Origin: Progne subis subis
Lineage: Eukaryota > Chordata > Aves > Passeriformes > Hirundinidae
NCBI GenBank assembly: GCA_022316685.1
Contig: JAKJHU010000039.1
Span: 2,976,001 to 3,040,000, forward strand
Direction of reading: 5' to 3'
Length of the DNA stretch: 64,000 bases
Positions 1 to 28,325 of this stretch are shown here, one piece after another. The notes beneath the pieces are model-generated. The model was given only the letters and a program-made list of their open reading frames with translations, was not told where the DNA came from and made no database searches. The first letter of the stretch is position 1. Each line of letters starts with the position of its first letter. The position numbers and the translations under genes are program-made.

Positions 1-1769
1 GGACTTCCTCAAAAAGGATGCTTTTAAACTGTGGGAGAAGCACAATATCAGCAAGCCCTTGCTGAGGAACTACCTAGGAACAGTTTCATTTAACCATGAC
101 AAGTTGTCAATGCAAAAGCGTTGGTATAAATGAAGGCTGGCTTCCCAGATGACTGTTCTACCAGCTTGTCATAAGATCAGTCTCTCAGCAAATCTCAAAC
201 ACTATCAAAGTAGACAAAAAGTACTAAATTTTCCTGGGGCAACAAGTAGCATCTTCTCAGTACTGTATCCCTAGCTCTCTGTCACATAAACAGCCTTGAC
301 AATCTTTAAGCAGATTATGTACACAACAGCTTCATCTCCAGAGGAAGTGGGATTAAAAGGTTTATTGCTACTATGACAACAGCCAGGTTCTGCTGTTCTT
401 AAAATAGTTTTGAAACCTTAGCAGTGACTGGAAATGCATACATGCCTCCCCTACAGGATTCATCATGTACTAAATACAGTTCTGCAAAAAGAAATCATTT
501 TATAACAGTGTTTTTTTTCAAGTATATATTTTTATCGTGCTCTTTAATCCCTTGTTACGAGCACTATGAATAGAAAGCAGTAAAAAAGGCACAGTGCTGC
601 CATGTGGCTGTGATTACAGCTTTAGAAGTGATTATTGCTGGGTGCTGGCTGCAGACACCAGGACAGTCACTGCCCCCAAACAATAATCACTCCCTTGCAG
701 CACCTCTGCACCATGGGGTCTCAACAGGCCTCCATCTGCTCCATGCTGCCATTTTTGTCCTCACAAATGTCCCCCCTGATGCCCACAGGTATGCTGTTAT
801 GTCTGAATTAATTCCCCCCCCCCCCCCCGCATAGGAACAACTGGAAGCATAATTTGTCACACAGTTCATTACCAAACTGTATCAGTGAAGCTGTGGCCCA
901 CGTGTAAGTGTGCCAATAACTACATGGTAGCAGGACCCTCTCCACTTGAGTACGTTATTGTATCAGTGATTAGCATTTTGTTACTGAGGATGGTTAAATG
1001 AACCATTGATTCAATCAAATATGCAGCTGCTACACTCGATGAACATCCAGCTGTGCTCTGAAGCATTCTCCAAGTACATTCATGCTGACTTGTACAACAA
1101 AGCCAGCAAGAAGTACAACGTTTAATTCTGACAACAGCATCTGACCCAGATCAAAGTGGGTAACCCTTATCTACCATGACTGAAATCAGAAAATTAATAT
1201 GAACGCAGAAGTCTATTCATTATTCCAGTCAGTTTAGATTAAAAACATATTTCAAACCAAAGAAAAATCAAATTGAATCCAATTACATTGGCACTATCCA
1301 CCACTGTTGCTTGACGCCAAACTGAAATCATCTTTCCTGCAGCATATCACAATTTAAAGAGATGAGAAACAAGTACAGGTTGTAAAACTCAGGAAGCCAT
1401 TGGTTGTTTCCTTACCCAATTCTCAGTTCCATTAGTTCCTGCCAATGAAGGCAGAAGCTTTTCTCTACAGAGTCCACAAACTCCTGACATTTCAGGTCAG
1501 AATGTGGCCTTAAACGTAACTTTGAGATTTCTTGGTAATTATAATATACCTAGCAGTAACTACTATGGACCAAGCTGAGTTCTCCATGAGAGCTGATGCT
1601 GTCAATAAAGGAAACTTATTTATCTATCCCCAAAAGATTACATTAAAAAAAAAAAAAAAGTAGTAAGAAAACACAGTAATTAAATTAGCATATTAGATTG
1701 TAGCTCCAAGTTGAGTATTCAGCCTAAGATAAAATTCTACTATGTTGCAGCTGGTCAGACCCCAGCAGA

Positions 1770-3140
1770 TACTGATGCATAAGGTCACTCTTCCCCAGAC
1801 AGAGGGAAGAGTGACTTCCCTTGTTAAACTTCAGGAGATTGCTTTCCATCCAGTTCTCCAACCTGTTGAGGTCCCTCTAAATTGTTGCACAGTCATCTGG
1901 TCTTATCAGCCACTGCTTCCAATTTTTGTGTCATTTACAAACTTGCTGAGGGAACACTCCTTTTCGTCACTCAAATCATACATGAATAAAGTGAACAGCA
2001 CTGACCTTAGGACTGAGCCCTGTGATATGCCACTAATGATTTGCCTCCCACTGGATTCTGTGCTGCTGATCACAATGCTCTGGGCCTGAGCACTGGGGCA
2101 GTTTTCAGTCCATCTCACTATCCCCTTATCTAACCTATACTCATCTGCTTGTCTATGGTGAGGTTATGGGAAATGGTGTGAAAAGCTCTACAAGAGTCCA
2201 AGTAAACAGTATCACCTGCTTTCCCCTCATTGAGCAAGACAGCCAGCTCATTGTGGAAGACAAATGGTTGCTCAAGCATGGTTTTCACTTTATAAATTCC
2301 TGCTAGTTACTCCCAATCATCCTCCTGTTGTTCATGTACTTGGAAGTGCTTTCCAGCATGATTTTCCATGTCAGCTTCCCAGGGACTGGGGCAAAGCTGA
2401 ACAACCTGTAGCTCCCCCATTCTTCTTTACTGCTCCTCTTGAGGATAGGACTTAAATTTGCTCTCTTCCAGTTTCCAGGAGGCTCTCATAGCTGTCATGA
2501 CAATTTAAAGACAAATGAGAGTGGCCTTGCAATGACATCAGCCATCTCCCTTAGCACTTACGGATGCAACTTGTCAGGCTTCACACACTCAAGTACGTCC
2601 AGTTTGTCTGCAAGTGCCCTAAGCTGACCTCTTCCACCAAGATTGTCTGCCTTGTTCCAGACTTTCCTTCCCGTCTCAGTGATACGAGATTCCTAAAAGC
2701 CAGCCACCAATAAAGACTGAGGCAAAGAAGGCAACAAGTACCACATCCTTCTCCATGTCATTTGTCCCCAGGTACCCTGCCCTATTCAGCAGGAGCTGGG
2801 GAGAGGGGCACCTTTATTTCCCAAGTCTTCCTTTTGCCATTATGTAACTGTAAAATGCCTTCTCATAATTGTAGAATGTCTCCCTTCTTCTTGCCCTTTA
2901 CACCTCTAGCCAGATGCAATTCTAGAGGGGCCTTTGCTTTCTCAACACTGTCCCTGCAAGATCAGAAAACAACTCTGCTCCATTTGGGTCATCTGCCCCT
3001 GCTTCCATCTCTTCTCTTCTCTTCTTTGGGCTCAGGAGCTCCTTGCTCATCCACACGGGCCTCCTACCACCTGTACTTTACTTTCCACTTGTCAGGATGG
3101 ACCTCTCTTTAGGTCTTTCATGCAGACACAAAGCTTAACT
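1770..3140 (-). mobile_element. CR1 LINE, 5'-truncated and decayed
   Basis: The plus strand reads as the complement of an avian CR1: landmarks such as CCAACCTGTTGAGGTCCCTC (1860-1879), TTGCTGAGGGAACACTCC and GGAGCTCCTTGCTCATCCA are in the expected order. The reverse transcriptase region lies at 1906-2118. Boundaries are approximate and no target-site duplication was found. Confidence 0.85.
1906..2118 (-). pseudogene. CR1 reverse transcriptase fragment
   Basis: A 70-codon open piece with the IISGISQGSVL and FVNDTKIG motifs. The second is the RT active-site box, normally F[AV]DD, with the second Asp position now Asn. It is bounded by stops and frameshifts, so non-functional. Confidence 0.75.
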
Positions 3141-4414
3141 CTCCCCCCGCAAAACCTCTTCAACAGAAGTTAGTCAACTCAAATTTTAAACTTGCAGTGA
3201 ATACTTTTCCAAAACAATACAAAAAACCCAATGCTCCATTTCAAACATATTGATAAGAAGTCAATTCCAAAATAACAATATACAACACTGTTCATGAAGT
3301 GTTTTCTTTCTGAACATCCTATGTATTTTTCCTGGTAATCTTCATTGTGCCAGCTGGTGTTCCAGTATAATCTCATTTTTTGTGCCTTAATTATACCTTA
3401 TGGGTGCTTTTGCAACAGGCTTTGACTGACTCTTTAAAGGAACACAAAAAATAGCTTTTAGAAGAACAAAATTCTACAAAAACCAGTTGAAACTCTATTG
3501 CTACAAAATACGGCAGCTACTTAGATGCCTTAAGAAAGAATCGTACTCATTAAATGTTGAATAAAAATAACTACAGTGCTTATGCCTCCAAGAGCTTTAA
3601 GTGATGGATTTAAAATAATGTGGTAAAGGCAAGATGAATCAGGATCCATGCAACTTTTATTTTAATAATTAGACAAATACAGGAAAATTTGCAATAATTA
3701 TCAAAACCATATCTTATCAAGAACCGGAAAGGTGTTTAAAAAACATTCACATTCAATTCAGGTTATGTACAAACCAGTGTCTGTAAAAAAGAAAACAGCA
3801 AAATGCTTTGAGTGTAAAAGAATTCCATTCTAGTTCATGTTTTCACATTTCCAATGACCAAGTTACCACTGAGATGCAATCACAGTGCAGACATATTCCA
3901 CAGTCTATTAAATTTGTTTCAACAGAATTGTCAGAAGCAATTTTTTGAATAAAGCATTTTGATAAATTTTGTTGAACAGTACCATCCACCCTAAATTTAC
4001 TTCTGCATATTTAATCCTTGACCACACTAACAGCAGAAGAGTTGTCATCCCCAGGTCCAGTATACATGAATTCGTATCTCTATAGGTACACACATGTATC
4101 TACATGTCTGAGAAGCACCAGCCTCCCATGCCTGAAATAGCCTGTGTCTGTTTTGTACATTGAGGAGATCAGACATTTTCGTGGAGCGCAGCCCTTGATT
4201 TTTTTGGATCAAAGAAGTCATCATCTACCCATCCAGAACTATCCCGAATGTGTTGCAGTATCACATTCTCACACCTTCAGGATGCACCCCACACAGATGA
4301 CATCTGAATTTGAGTTTGACCAGAACAGCCACACACAACAGCATTCTAAGCCTTTGCTGTAAAACCAGCTTTCAGGGGTCTCTTTCTTTGCCCTGGATTA
4401 AATCCCCCAATAGA

Positions 4415-4461
4415 AGGGGGGGGGAAAAAAGAAAAAAAAAAAAAAAAAAAAAGAAAAAGAG
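4415..4461. repeat. G-run followed by A-rich tract
   Basis: A G8 run and then a long poly(A) with scattered G, in the PSEN1 intron after exon 9. No retrotransposed body was recognised next to it. Confidence 0.85.
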
Positions 4462-5106
4462 ACAAATGGAAGTGCCTGGATTTAAGGAAAACTATTATAT
4501 CTTCTCATTTATATATTGAATTGAATCTTAGCCAAAGAAGGAGAATTATTGACGTAAGTTGAATGGGGAGAGAAAGCTACTGTGATACCAGTTTCAAACT
4601 ATGAACACTGGAACAGCCACACAACAGTTACCAGTCAATCTGCCCAAGCACAGAAGGGATGGATCTACTCAGGTTACAGCATAGCTCTTTCAGAGCTACA
4701 GTCTAATGTGCTGTCATTAACATACTAATTTAATAATAATAGAAACTCTCTCAAAAATGCAGACTACTTATGAGAAATCTTTCAGTTACAACAATCAACA
4801 GTCTAGGTGAATCATGACCTCAAATTAGATCGGTGTTTCAAGACAAAGGAGAGAAAAGTGACACAGCCTTCACACTTGTGTAGTAACAAACCAAATGCAA
4901 ACAAAACCTACTGGCAACTGAATCTTATTTGGACCTATGTTCTGAGATAATCCTTAGCTGCAAGATCTCATCTGAAACATAAGCTACCATGATTTGGCCT
5001 GAGAGGTCAAATCTTGAAAATTTCACCTGGTTTTTGAAGGTGTACCTAAGACATGGTAATGAGCGGTGTACTTTAACACATAGCTGCCTATAAAAGCAAT
5101 TTCCCT

Positions 5107-5206
5107 NNNNNNNNNNNNNNNNNNNNNNNNNNNNNNNNNNNNNNNNNNNNNNNNNNNNNNNNNNNNNNNNNNNNNNNNNNNNNNNNNNNNNNNNNNNNNN
5201 NNNNNN
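5107..5206. other. Assembly gap of 100 N
   Basis: Exactly 100 undetermined bases, the usual placeholder for a gap of unknown length. It lies in the PSEN1 intron downstream of exon 9. Confidence 0.99.
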
Positions 5207-5811
5207 GCACTCAAGTCCTAGTATTCAGGAGTACATCCACATCAAAGTGGAAGTTCTGTGGTGACCTAACAAAGATCACAATTTAAGGAATAAGCTCTCA
5301 TCTAATATTTAATTAGCTTCTTTAGTTGACATTGACAGCTTAATTTTCCAGTAAAACAGGAAACTCTACTGAAAATGGACACCTTCAAGCATGCTAAATT
5401 CAGAAACCACACCCTGCTTTAGTACAAATAAAACATACAAATAAACAAAACCCATGTTTTAAACACTATCTGCATAGCTAAAAGGGCTAGGCATATTTCT
5501 GTCTAATACAAATATAAATGAGTTGGTAATATACTATATCATACCAATTTGACAAGCAGCTGAGCTCAGTTAATAGTTTTATATTGAGTCACTTCAACAC
5601 CAACATCCCAGATCCCAGAAAAATGAATGCAGGAACATTAACTGCACAATAAGTACACAATTTTTCAAGTCTTGATAGATTCATCATTCTTAATTAGGCC
5701 TCCATGCTTTCACTCTTCTACAGCACCCAGGAGTCTTAAAAAATGAAAATACAAGTATCCATAACCATGTATTGTAATAAAGTGACAAAGGTTTGTCAAA
5801 GCAAAGCTCAC

Positions 5812-20984
<15,173 letters not shown>

Positions 20985-21044
20985 TGGGACAGTCCTCTGG
21001 GAATCACTTATTTCCACACAAAATGGACCTTTCTTCTTGAGATG

Positions 21045-23182
21045 CTGAAAGGAAACAGATGTGTAAAAAGCCTTTGTTCCTAACATGACCAGGTTTTCCC
21101 TCCCCTCCCTACTCCAGTTTCTGGAGTTCACATATATCAAAGACAACCATTCTATATCTAACCATCTAATCATGATAGCAAACAGTATCACATCTACTGA
21201 GAAGTCATAATAGGGGTTTTGCAGCACAAAAATAAGAGCCTCTAAATGTTATCAAATTAGTTCAACAGCTACAGAAACCAGTCAGCAACAGACTAATAAT
21301 TTAAGCAGTTCTCCATTCCTTCTTGTGCAACAAATGAGAAGCATTCCACACTTGCTCAGAGCACAACTTCCTGTTTTATCTCAGCAGAGCACAATTGCTC
21401 CAAGTTGTTCTGTTTTGGATTGCTGATAAATCTAACAGTAATGTTCAAGGATGACTGAGTTACACTTGATTACTTAAAATCTATACATATCCTTAACACT
21501 GTGATGCTGCAAGAGTGACCTAGTGCTACACAAGACAGTATTCCAGATGAGCCTCAAGAACATAGATTCAGTTCCCTATCTGCCACCTGTGTGTAACAGT
21601 TTTATATGTTCTTCCATAAGGAAATCAGATGATAAAATTGTCCTATGTGAACTATATGCTCCATAACAGAAGAGGATAGAGCAATACAGGGGAAAGAGGA
21701 ATTCTGACTGACCTAACTAAATTTCAGGAAAGAACCCCATAATTTTAAGAGACAACAAGAAGGCCTAGGTAAATCACAGGCTTGGTCACATAAAAAATAA
21801 AGAATGAATACGCCTCAAGGGTGGAGTGACAGTCCAGCCCAAGTGACACTTGCTCCTACCTTGTGTGAATTCCAGCACTCATCAGAACTCTTTACAGTAA
21901 TTTTACTCACTAAAATGGAAGAAAAAAAATCCTGGAAAAGAAAGCAAGAATATTTTTCTGCTGCTTTAGTGTACTCAGCTAATGTATTGAAAGATCTTGA
22001 AAAACTCTTATGACAGAGGACATCACAAAGTAAAGCCTCTTGCTTTTGGCAGCAGCAAGACAGAAGTGCTGCAAGACAGCGCCTTACTTACAGAGAGAGC
22101 TAAGCCTATTCTCATAAACAGAAGCTGTTTTTTTATTTATGAATAAATATGTATCTAACAAGACCAGGACACAGTGCTTACTAGCTTCAGCAGCTAACTT
22201 AGTGATGAGCCAATAGGAAGCAACACCAATTAAAAAAAGTCTACTGAGACCATGCAAACTGTTTGGAAAAAGAAAGTGAATGCAGTATTCACTAGAATAG
22301 CTCCCTTCCACATTTGCCATTAAAAATAAGACATATCTAACTTAAAATATAATTTAAATGTAAGATTAGATGAAAATAAATATTAATTACATTGCTCTTA
22401 CTTTTAAAATGTTACTCTAATTCTTTGGTCGGGCAACAGAATGAAAACAAGGTTGTTTTAAGGCTGCTTTTGGTAGTAATTCTCAGTGTCAGGACAACCA
22501 CAACAGAAGAAGCTGAAAATTTTCATCCAGATGTGGACTACCAGAATGAGATTTTTTACACAGCACCATGTCAAAATTCTAATTAAATTACTGGAGAGAG
22601 AGAACCAAAATGAAACGCCAAGCACAAAATCCTACTTATAGACTGGTAAAGAATGCCACCACAAATCCACCAAACAAAAAACCTCAGCTACTGGTAAGCA
22701 GAAAGAATCAGAAGACAGGGAGGAGTAACTGATGGAAGAGTTACAAGTTGGAATGACAACCCCCAAAATTTATGGTTTGTTAAAACAGTTTCATTTGAAA
22801 ATTCAAGAGCTCAGAAAATGGATTCAGGACAACTTCCCAAACAACTTTATTTTATATTTCTAAATAAATAAAATGTGTATTTGAAATGTAACTACGAATG
22901 AATGAAATCTATAAATGAATTGTGCATACACAGACACAACTAAAACTTTGCTTGTTTTACAAGAAAAGTGACTCACCAAGACATTTTTTTTCTCCTAATG
23001 AAGCTGTTAATGTTAAAATAGCCTGTCTAAAAAACTTCTTCCTTGCTTCCTTTCGCTTTCCTAGGTCAGAACAACAGGAGTTACAACTGTCGCTGTCATG
23101 CGCTTACATTTATCCTAACAAACAGAGGTGACACGCAAGTGAACTCCTCTCGGAAGAGAAAGCAAAGCAAGCATCGATCAGG
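21045..23182. other. PSEN1 5' intronic region
   Basis: Between exon 3 and the CpG island. A non-coding exon 2 may lie here, as in mammals, but I cannot pick it out. Confidence 0.55.
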
Positions 23183-23880
23183 CAGACGCGGAGCGGTTAA
23201 CCCGTGCTTTCTCCCTCCAGTGAGCAGCAAAGAAGCAGCTGCCACAGCTTTGGGGGCACCCCCGCCGCCCCCGCCCTCAGCCCTGCCTGCGGCCGGAGCA
23301 GCCTCGCCGCAGCCTCGGAGGTGCGGTCCCAGCCCCCGGGAGGCCTCCGCGGCGCCGAGGGTGCGGGTCGGGCCCCGGCCCGACCCCGCTCGGTGTCACC
23401 GGCTGCCCAGGCCCGGCGCAGCCGCACCGATCCCGGCCCCGCCGCGGGCAGCAGGGGAGCGGCAGCGACCCTCCCGGCCCGCGGGCGTGTGCCGTAGGGC
23501 TCGCCCGAACACCGGGCCCGGCCCGGCCCCCGGTGGCGCGGCGCGCCCGGCTCCCCAGCGCCGCCCGGCCCCGCGCCCTCACCCGCCCCGCCGGGGCAGC
23601 GCCGGCCCCCCGCCGACAGACGGACCTGCACGGGGCCGCTCCCTGCGCTCCGCCACCGGCTCCCCGCCGCCCGCAGCCCGGCCCCGCTCGCTTCCGGTCC
23701 GCGCCCCGCCCCCCGCCGACACCTCACTTCCGACGGGCGGTGAGGAGCGGCCCCGGCCCGGGGCGGCCGCCGCGCCGGGTCCCCGTCGCTCCGGTACCTG
23801 CGGCCGGCCCCGACAACCACGGCGCACGGGGGAGCACACGCCGAGAGCTTTGCCGTCAGCAAGTGCCGGGAACCAAGACA
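23183..23880 (-). promoter_or_regulatory. PSEN1: PSEN1 CpG-island promoter and probable exon 1
   Basis: About 700 bases of very GC- and CpG-rich DNA upstream of PSEN1 exon 3, in a locus that is otherwise AT-rich. Two ETS motifs are present (23691-23698 and 23722-23732). Minus-strand donors that could end a non-coding exon 1 are GCAG|GTCCGT (exon end 23626), GCGG|GTGAGG (near 23583) and GCAG|GTACCG (exon end 23798). I cannot choose among them. The long open frames here on both strands are by-products of high GC. Confidence 0.75.
23691..23732 (-). promoter_or_regulatory. Pair of ETS-family binding motifs
   Basis: ACCGGAAG (revcomp of 23691-23698) and CGGAAGTGAGG (revcomp of 23722-23732) are close matches to the ETS/GABP consensus, about 30 bases apart in the PSEN1 island. 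The mammalian PSEN1 promoter is known to depend on ETS sites near its start site. Confidence 0.55.
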
Positions 23881-24246
23881 CGCGTGTGGGAACTGAAGAA
23901 AGGCACCGGCTGGGAGAGGCTGGCTGGATAGCAGAGAATGAGCACTCGCTGAAACTCCAGCCGCGAGGAACTGTGCAAAGGAAATCTCGCTTGACCTTTT
24001 TAACCTAGTACCAGATAAAGAGAGAGGTTTTATAAGAAAATACACTTCCCAGCTCTTTTGAATACAAGTTGTATATATGCCAGTAACCCCATTTTAAAAC
24101 GCACAAAAAAGGCATAAAGAAAATAACTTAAGGGATATTTGTATTTCAAAATAAAAACAGTATTAAAAGTCAAAATGGTATCTTTTTAAGTAGAGCTTGT
24201 GACTGGCTAGTGGAAAAAACAAGTCATTTCCAAATTTGAAACTTAC

Positions 24247-24436
24247 CTTGCTATCCATATTTGAAGTATCATCCACAATTCCTTTTCAAGTGCATAATCA
24301 ATTGGGTTAGTAACATATAGCAACTGCTCTAATACATATAACCACTCAATACTAAAAAAATGTAAGATCTGAGGGTCCACACAATTCTGCATGTTTAAAA
24401 CAATGTTGTATTTCAGTATTTGCACTACAGGAAAAT
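24247..24436 (-). other. Unexplained exon-like ORF between RBM25 and PSEN1
   Basis: Donor AGCAAG|GTAAGT after 24247. Acceptors ATTTTAG (exon start 24436) or CCTGTAG (24424). The open frame between them is rich in aromatic and aliphatic residues (WLYVLEQLLY, LEKELWMILQIWIA). I do not recognise the protein. It might be an alternative upstream exon of PSEN1, a relic, or chance. Confidence 0.3.
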
Positions 24437-27390
24437 CTAAAATAAAATTAAGTGGGACAGAACACTTGCACTTCAAAGGTTTGATGTAAGCATCGCAACA
24501 AAAATATTGACTTTCAATAGTTCCTAGGCATATGAAATGAATTTAAAATAAGCAAATTTTAGACTGAAAGTGCTGTCTAACCATTACTCAAATAAAACTA
24601 CTTGTAATTTTAAAGGGGGAAACAACCAAACATGGACATACTGTCCCAACTATACTAGCTGTACAAAACTATTTTCTATTATTAGTATCAGTTTTATCCA
24701 ATAGACATTAAATGATACCTTATACCACTCCCACTGCATGACTGTGTACTAATTTTTAATTCTGTACTCAATGTTCCTACGCCAGATAATGTATAGAATA
24801 TGAAAAAGTGTGACTCAATTGTAATGTAAAAACAGCTTGCAGTTTTTAGTGTACCCACTTTCCAAAATACTATTCCTGCAAGCAGCTATCTAGCAATCCT
24901 GTTTAATAAGAACATGAAAGGTCTAATTCTCTCTCAGTAACAGGAAAGTATTAGTAGTAAGACCCAGGAATTCAGTAAGAAGCTAAACTTGCTGTTTAGG
25001 GCCTTTCCCCTGCCCAGATTCAGAGCCACGACCATCTAACTAAATCACTATTTTTAGTACAGGTTCCTGCTTAAAAAGAATGAAAGAAACAGCCAAGATT
25101 AGAAAGACCAAATCAGCAGGTGGGCCGGTTAAATACTCTTAAGAACAAACAAACAAACAAACAAACAAGACTCTCACCAACTTAAAAGATAAAAATATAT
25201 AATTCCTGGTAATTGATCTTACTTGCTTCTTGTTTCCCATTTCTTTTCAGTGCACATTGATGAAGAAAAATGACACTTTAGATTTTGTACTCACATATTC
25301 CAAACACTGAATGACAGTTACACAAAATGATTATAAGGAGAATAAGAGCATGTGTTATGTCAAGTTTTAAAGCCTTACTCCACAGTAAGGTCCAGATAAA
25401 CAGGTACATCCAGTTCTGATGTGTAAATACTGGTATTTTTTCATTACACTGTGTGTGGAACTTCTGGAGTAACTTTCCCTCACAGTGTGGGTTGTATTAT
25501 GGCATGATGCAATGAGTACCTGGTGGAACATCCATACTTTACTCATGTATCTCATCCTGAGCATACTCTTGATCTGTGCATTCACTAATGTAACACATGG
25601 AGTGTGTATTAAATCATACATCCAGACAGTGAAATGTTATAATATTGGCAAAAAAGGCCTTTTCTACCCCAGATTTTCCAAATTTATCTTGAACTAATTG
25701 TTAGTGCATGTTGAAAGTTAACAAACAGAAGTTACTTTCTATACTAAGAACCTCATCAGTATATAACTTGTGTTCTACTTCCCAGCATCGCTGACACAAA
25801 GTACAATATCACTGAGACATAAGAACAAAACTTTGAGTAAGAGGTAAAAGTAGAAGTGACTTGATACTTGCATTCTGAAAGAGGACAAGTGGATAAGCCA
25901 GAGTACATCTAGCGAACACTCCTTTCTTCTTCCACTACTGAAGAAAATCTGAACTTCCACAAAACTGATTTTTTGATCACAATCACAATGATTCTACATA
26001 CTTATTTACCTAGATATTTAACACTCCAGCTTACAGTTTCCATGTCTTTCTCATCCAGGCACATTCAGTCTCCTTAGGAAAGGAAGAGTACAAGCTTATG
26101 TCCATTGCACACCCAGCTTTAGTTTAGGGCAGAAATAAATGCAAGTTTCACAACTTGAGCTTCCTCTGAAGAATCTGCATGAGGATGTTGGGCAATCTGT
26201 CAGACAGCAGCATTACAATGCACGTGTCAGATTAGTCTTGTTTAACTACTGAGAGAGAATGCCATTCACCAGGTCAAAAGCCACTTGTGAAGTTCACTCT
26301 CCCTCTTCCCTGTATTTGCTACAAACCAAGAAAGCTTTGAATTTGAAAGCTTTTTGGTAAATGGTGATGCAGACCTGTATAGGGAGAACAGGGAAGTAAT
26401 TTCTTAGGGTTGCAATCATCAAGTTGCAAATAAAAATAGGAAAATTGCAACATGTCAGCATGCAAGACAAAACATTCTCAGGAAAACTCAAGTACAACGT
26501 GAAAGTAACATCTGAGCATGACACTTCAAGTTAAAAAAGAATATTTGGTGGTGTGTAGTGCAGTATCACAGAGATGAGAGCGAACATAGTGGGATCATAT
26601 CTAAATCTGCAGGCTTCTAGTCATCTGATGTAAGCAGGAGGTAGTTTTAAAAAAAAAAAAAATCCCTAATTTAGGAAGACTTGATTCAGTAAGCAGTGTT
26701 AAATACAATTACATGCTGCATAAGACTCCAAAAGAATATCAACCCTTAAATCAAATATATACATTTTTAATATCTGAAATATTTACATGGTGGAACCTTT
26801 ACACGATCCCGTTTGTTAAGAACAGTGTTTTCAAGCGTCCTCTCCAGATACAAAGAACTAGTAACTCAAGGTCACAGTTATGCTTTCTGAACAGGTCAAC
26901 CTGTATCCTTCAGTTAAATACAATATAGAGATACTGGAACACCTTTACTTAATTTGTTTGCTATTAAGAATTGTGTTTCAGAAATTAAAAATAATTTTGA
27001 GACCGTTTGCTCCCTGGAACATAGTCCTCCTGCAATCAAAACAGCTCACAGCACATTATAGATTTGACTTCTTACCCAGGTATGAAATAAAAAAAATGCA
27101 GTTTACAGTACATGTAATCATTTATACCATATGAGTCTATTCATAAAAAAACATACAAACAAGGCAGGAAAATATTACCCTCTTTTTGTGGACAATAGAC
27201 TGTGTACAGTAGAAAACAAAAGTCAGGGCTAGTTTAACAGTATGGATAAAAACAAGATTTCAACTTTGTTTGAAAACTTATGGTTTAGTTTTCATAGTTG
27301 TTTTGTTTTCTTTTATAAGAGACAGTTACATCCAAACAGGGCTTTTTTGTTTTGTTTCTAAATACTAAAAAAAAAAGGTTTCAAAAATAA
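24437..27390. other. RBM25-PSEN1 intergenic spacer
   Basis: AT-rich, with only an (AAAC)n repeat and poly(A) runs. A plus-strand ORF at 26880-27134 ending near a GTATGA donor has no recognisable features. Confidence 0.6.
25146..25168. repeat. (AAAC)n microsatellite
   Basis: Five to six AAAC units in the RBM25-PSEN1 spacer. Confidence 0.9.
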
Positions 27391-28232
27391 TTTATTTTTA
27401 AAAAAAGCCATCTGATTTTTTGGAGACAGAAGCGATAGTAGGCAAGGACTAGAATGAAATTGAGCAGAAGAAAAAACAAAAAACCATTAGATAGCACTTA
27501 GTGAATTTAGGTCCTGCTCTTGTTTTTTGAGCCTGTTCTTGTATTGAGCAAATAAAAAACTTCCTGTGATTTGCACTTTCTGGGAAAGAAGCAGAGCTTC
27601 TTCAAGAGATTAGGTTCTCAGCTTCATTAGTAATTCTTAACGGGTAACAAAGTACCAAGATTACTACTGGTTCACATTAGAAAGAGAAGTTTGAAGGAAC
27701 TCCTTTTCCAGTCAGATGAAGAGATCAAATGAACACACAAAGCTGTTCCGTGAAAACAGCTCAAGACACCAATTTTTAAGTCGTATTTTGATCGTTCCTC
27801 AAATAAAAAAGGGGAAGTATGCTCCCAAAAAAACACTGATAAACTTGCAGTAAAATCCTTTGTCTTCATCTGTAACTGATATAGTTCCACATTAAGTGCA
27901 AATGTTTTGCAAAACAGGGAATTTTTTTCTTAATATTTACAAGAATCAGAGTAACATAACAAAATTACCAAAGAGCATGTACAGTAGCTGCAGCTTATAA
28001 AACATACCGGTAATTGTACCTCGTGTATTATAAAGAGAACCAATGCAGGATTCGTTAACTAATTGAGAAGGGTAAAAGGGGCCTCAGAGCAGAGGAAAAA
28101 AAAATTCACATTTTCTACATAAAAAAATACAGGTCTCAAGTCTCTGAGAACAGAGATAATTCAAAGTCTCTGAACAATGGGGGGAAAAAAAGCCCAAAAT
28201 TGAAATGGAACCCTAGAAGCAAGGAGAGTGCT
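27391..28232 (-). other. RBM25: Probable RBM25 3'UTR
   Basis: About 840 bases after the stop with no coding signal. An AATAAA (revcomp of 27391-27396) is the first clear poly(A) signal downstream that does not overlap the stop codon. The true end could be further left. Confidence 0.4.
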
Positions 28233-28325
28233 TTATTTCACTAGGCCAATCTTCTTTGCTTCTGTCTCGTATATCAACAACCTCCACATTTTGACTATGA
28301 AAACTTCAGCTTCTTCATCTAGTAC
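28233..28325 (-). CDS. RBM25: RBM25 exon 19: last codons (808-837) and stop
   Basis: Acceptor CCTACAG. It encodes VLDEEAEVFIVKMWRLLIYE, then TEAKKIGLVK and TAA at 28233-28235, the end of the PWI domain. Confidence 0.97.
   Translation of the reverse strand, partial: VLDEEAEVFIVKMWRLLIYETEAKKIGLVK

Larger units (their letters stand above)
1..5811. other. PSEN1 intron after exon 9 (partial)
   Basis: Apart from the CR1, the N gap and simple repeats, I see no coding or RNA gene. A C15 run is at about 815-829. Nothing resembling PSEN1 exons 10-12 was found on the minus strand. Confidence 0.7.

Noticed and set aside
23043..24045. Long overlapping ORFs (up to 321 codons) on both strands
   Set aside because: They fall in the PSEN1 CpG island, where stop codons are rare. 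Composition is Pro/Ala/Arg/Gly-rich on both strands, with no domain.
26880..27134. Plus-strand 84-codon ORF with a GTATGA donor inside
   Set aside because: No acceptor or family resemblance, and ordinary AT-rich composition; kept only as a note.
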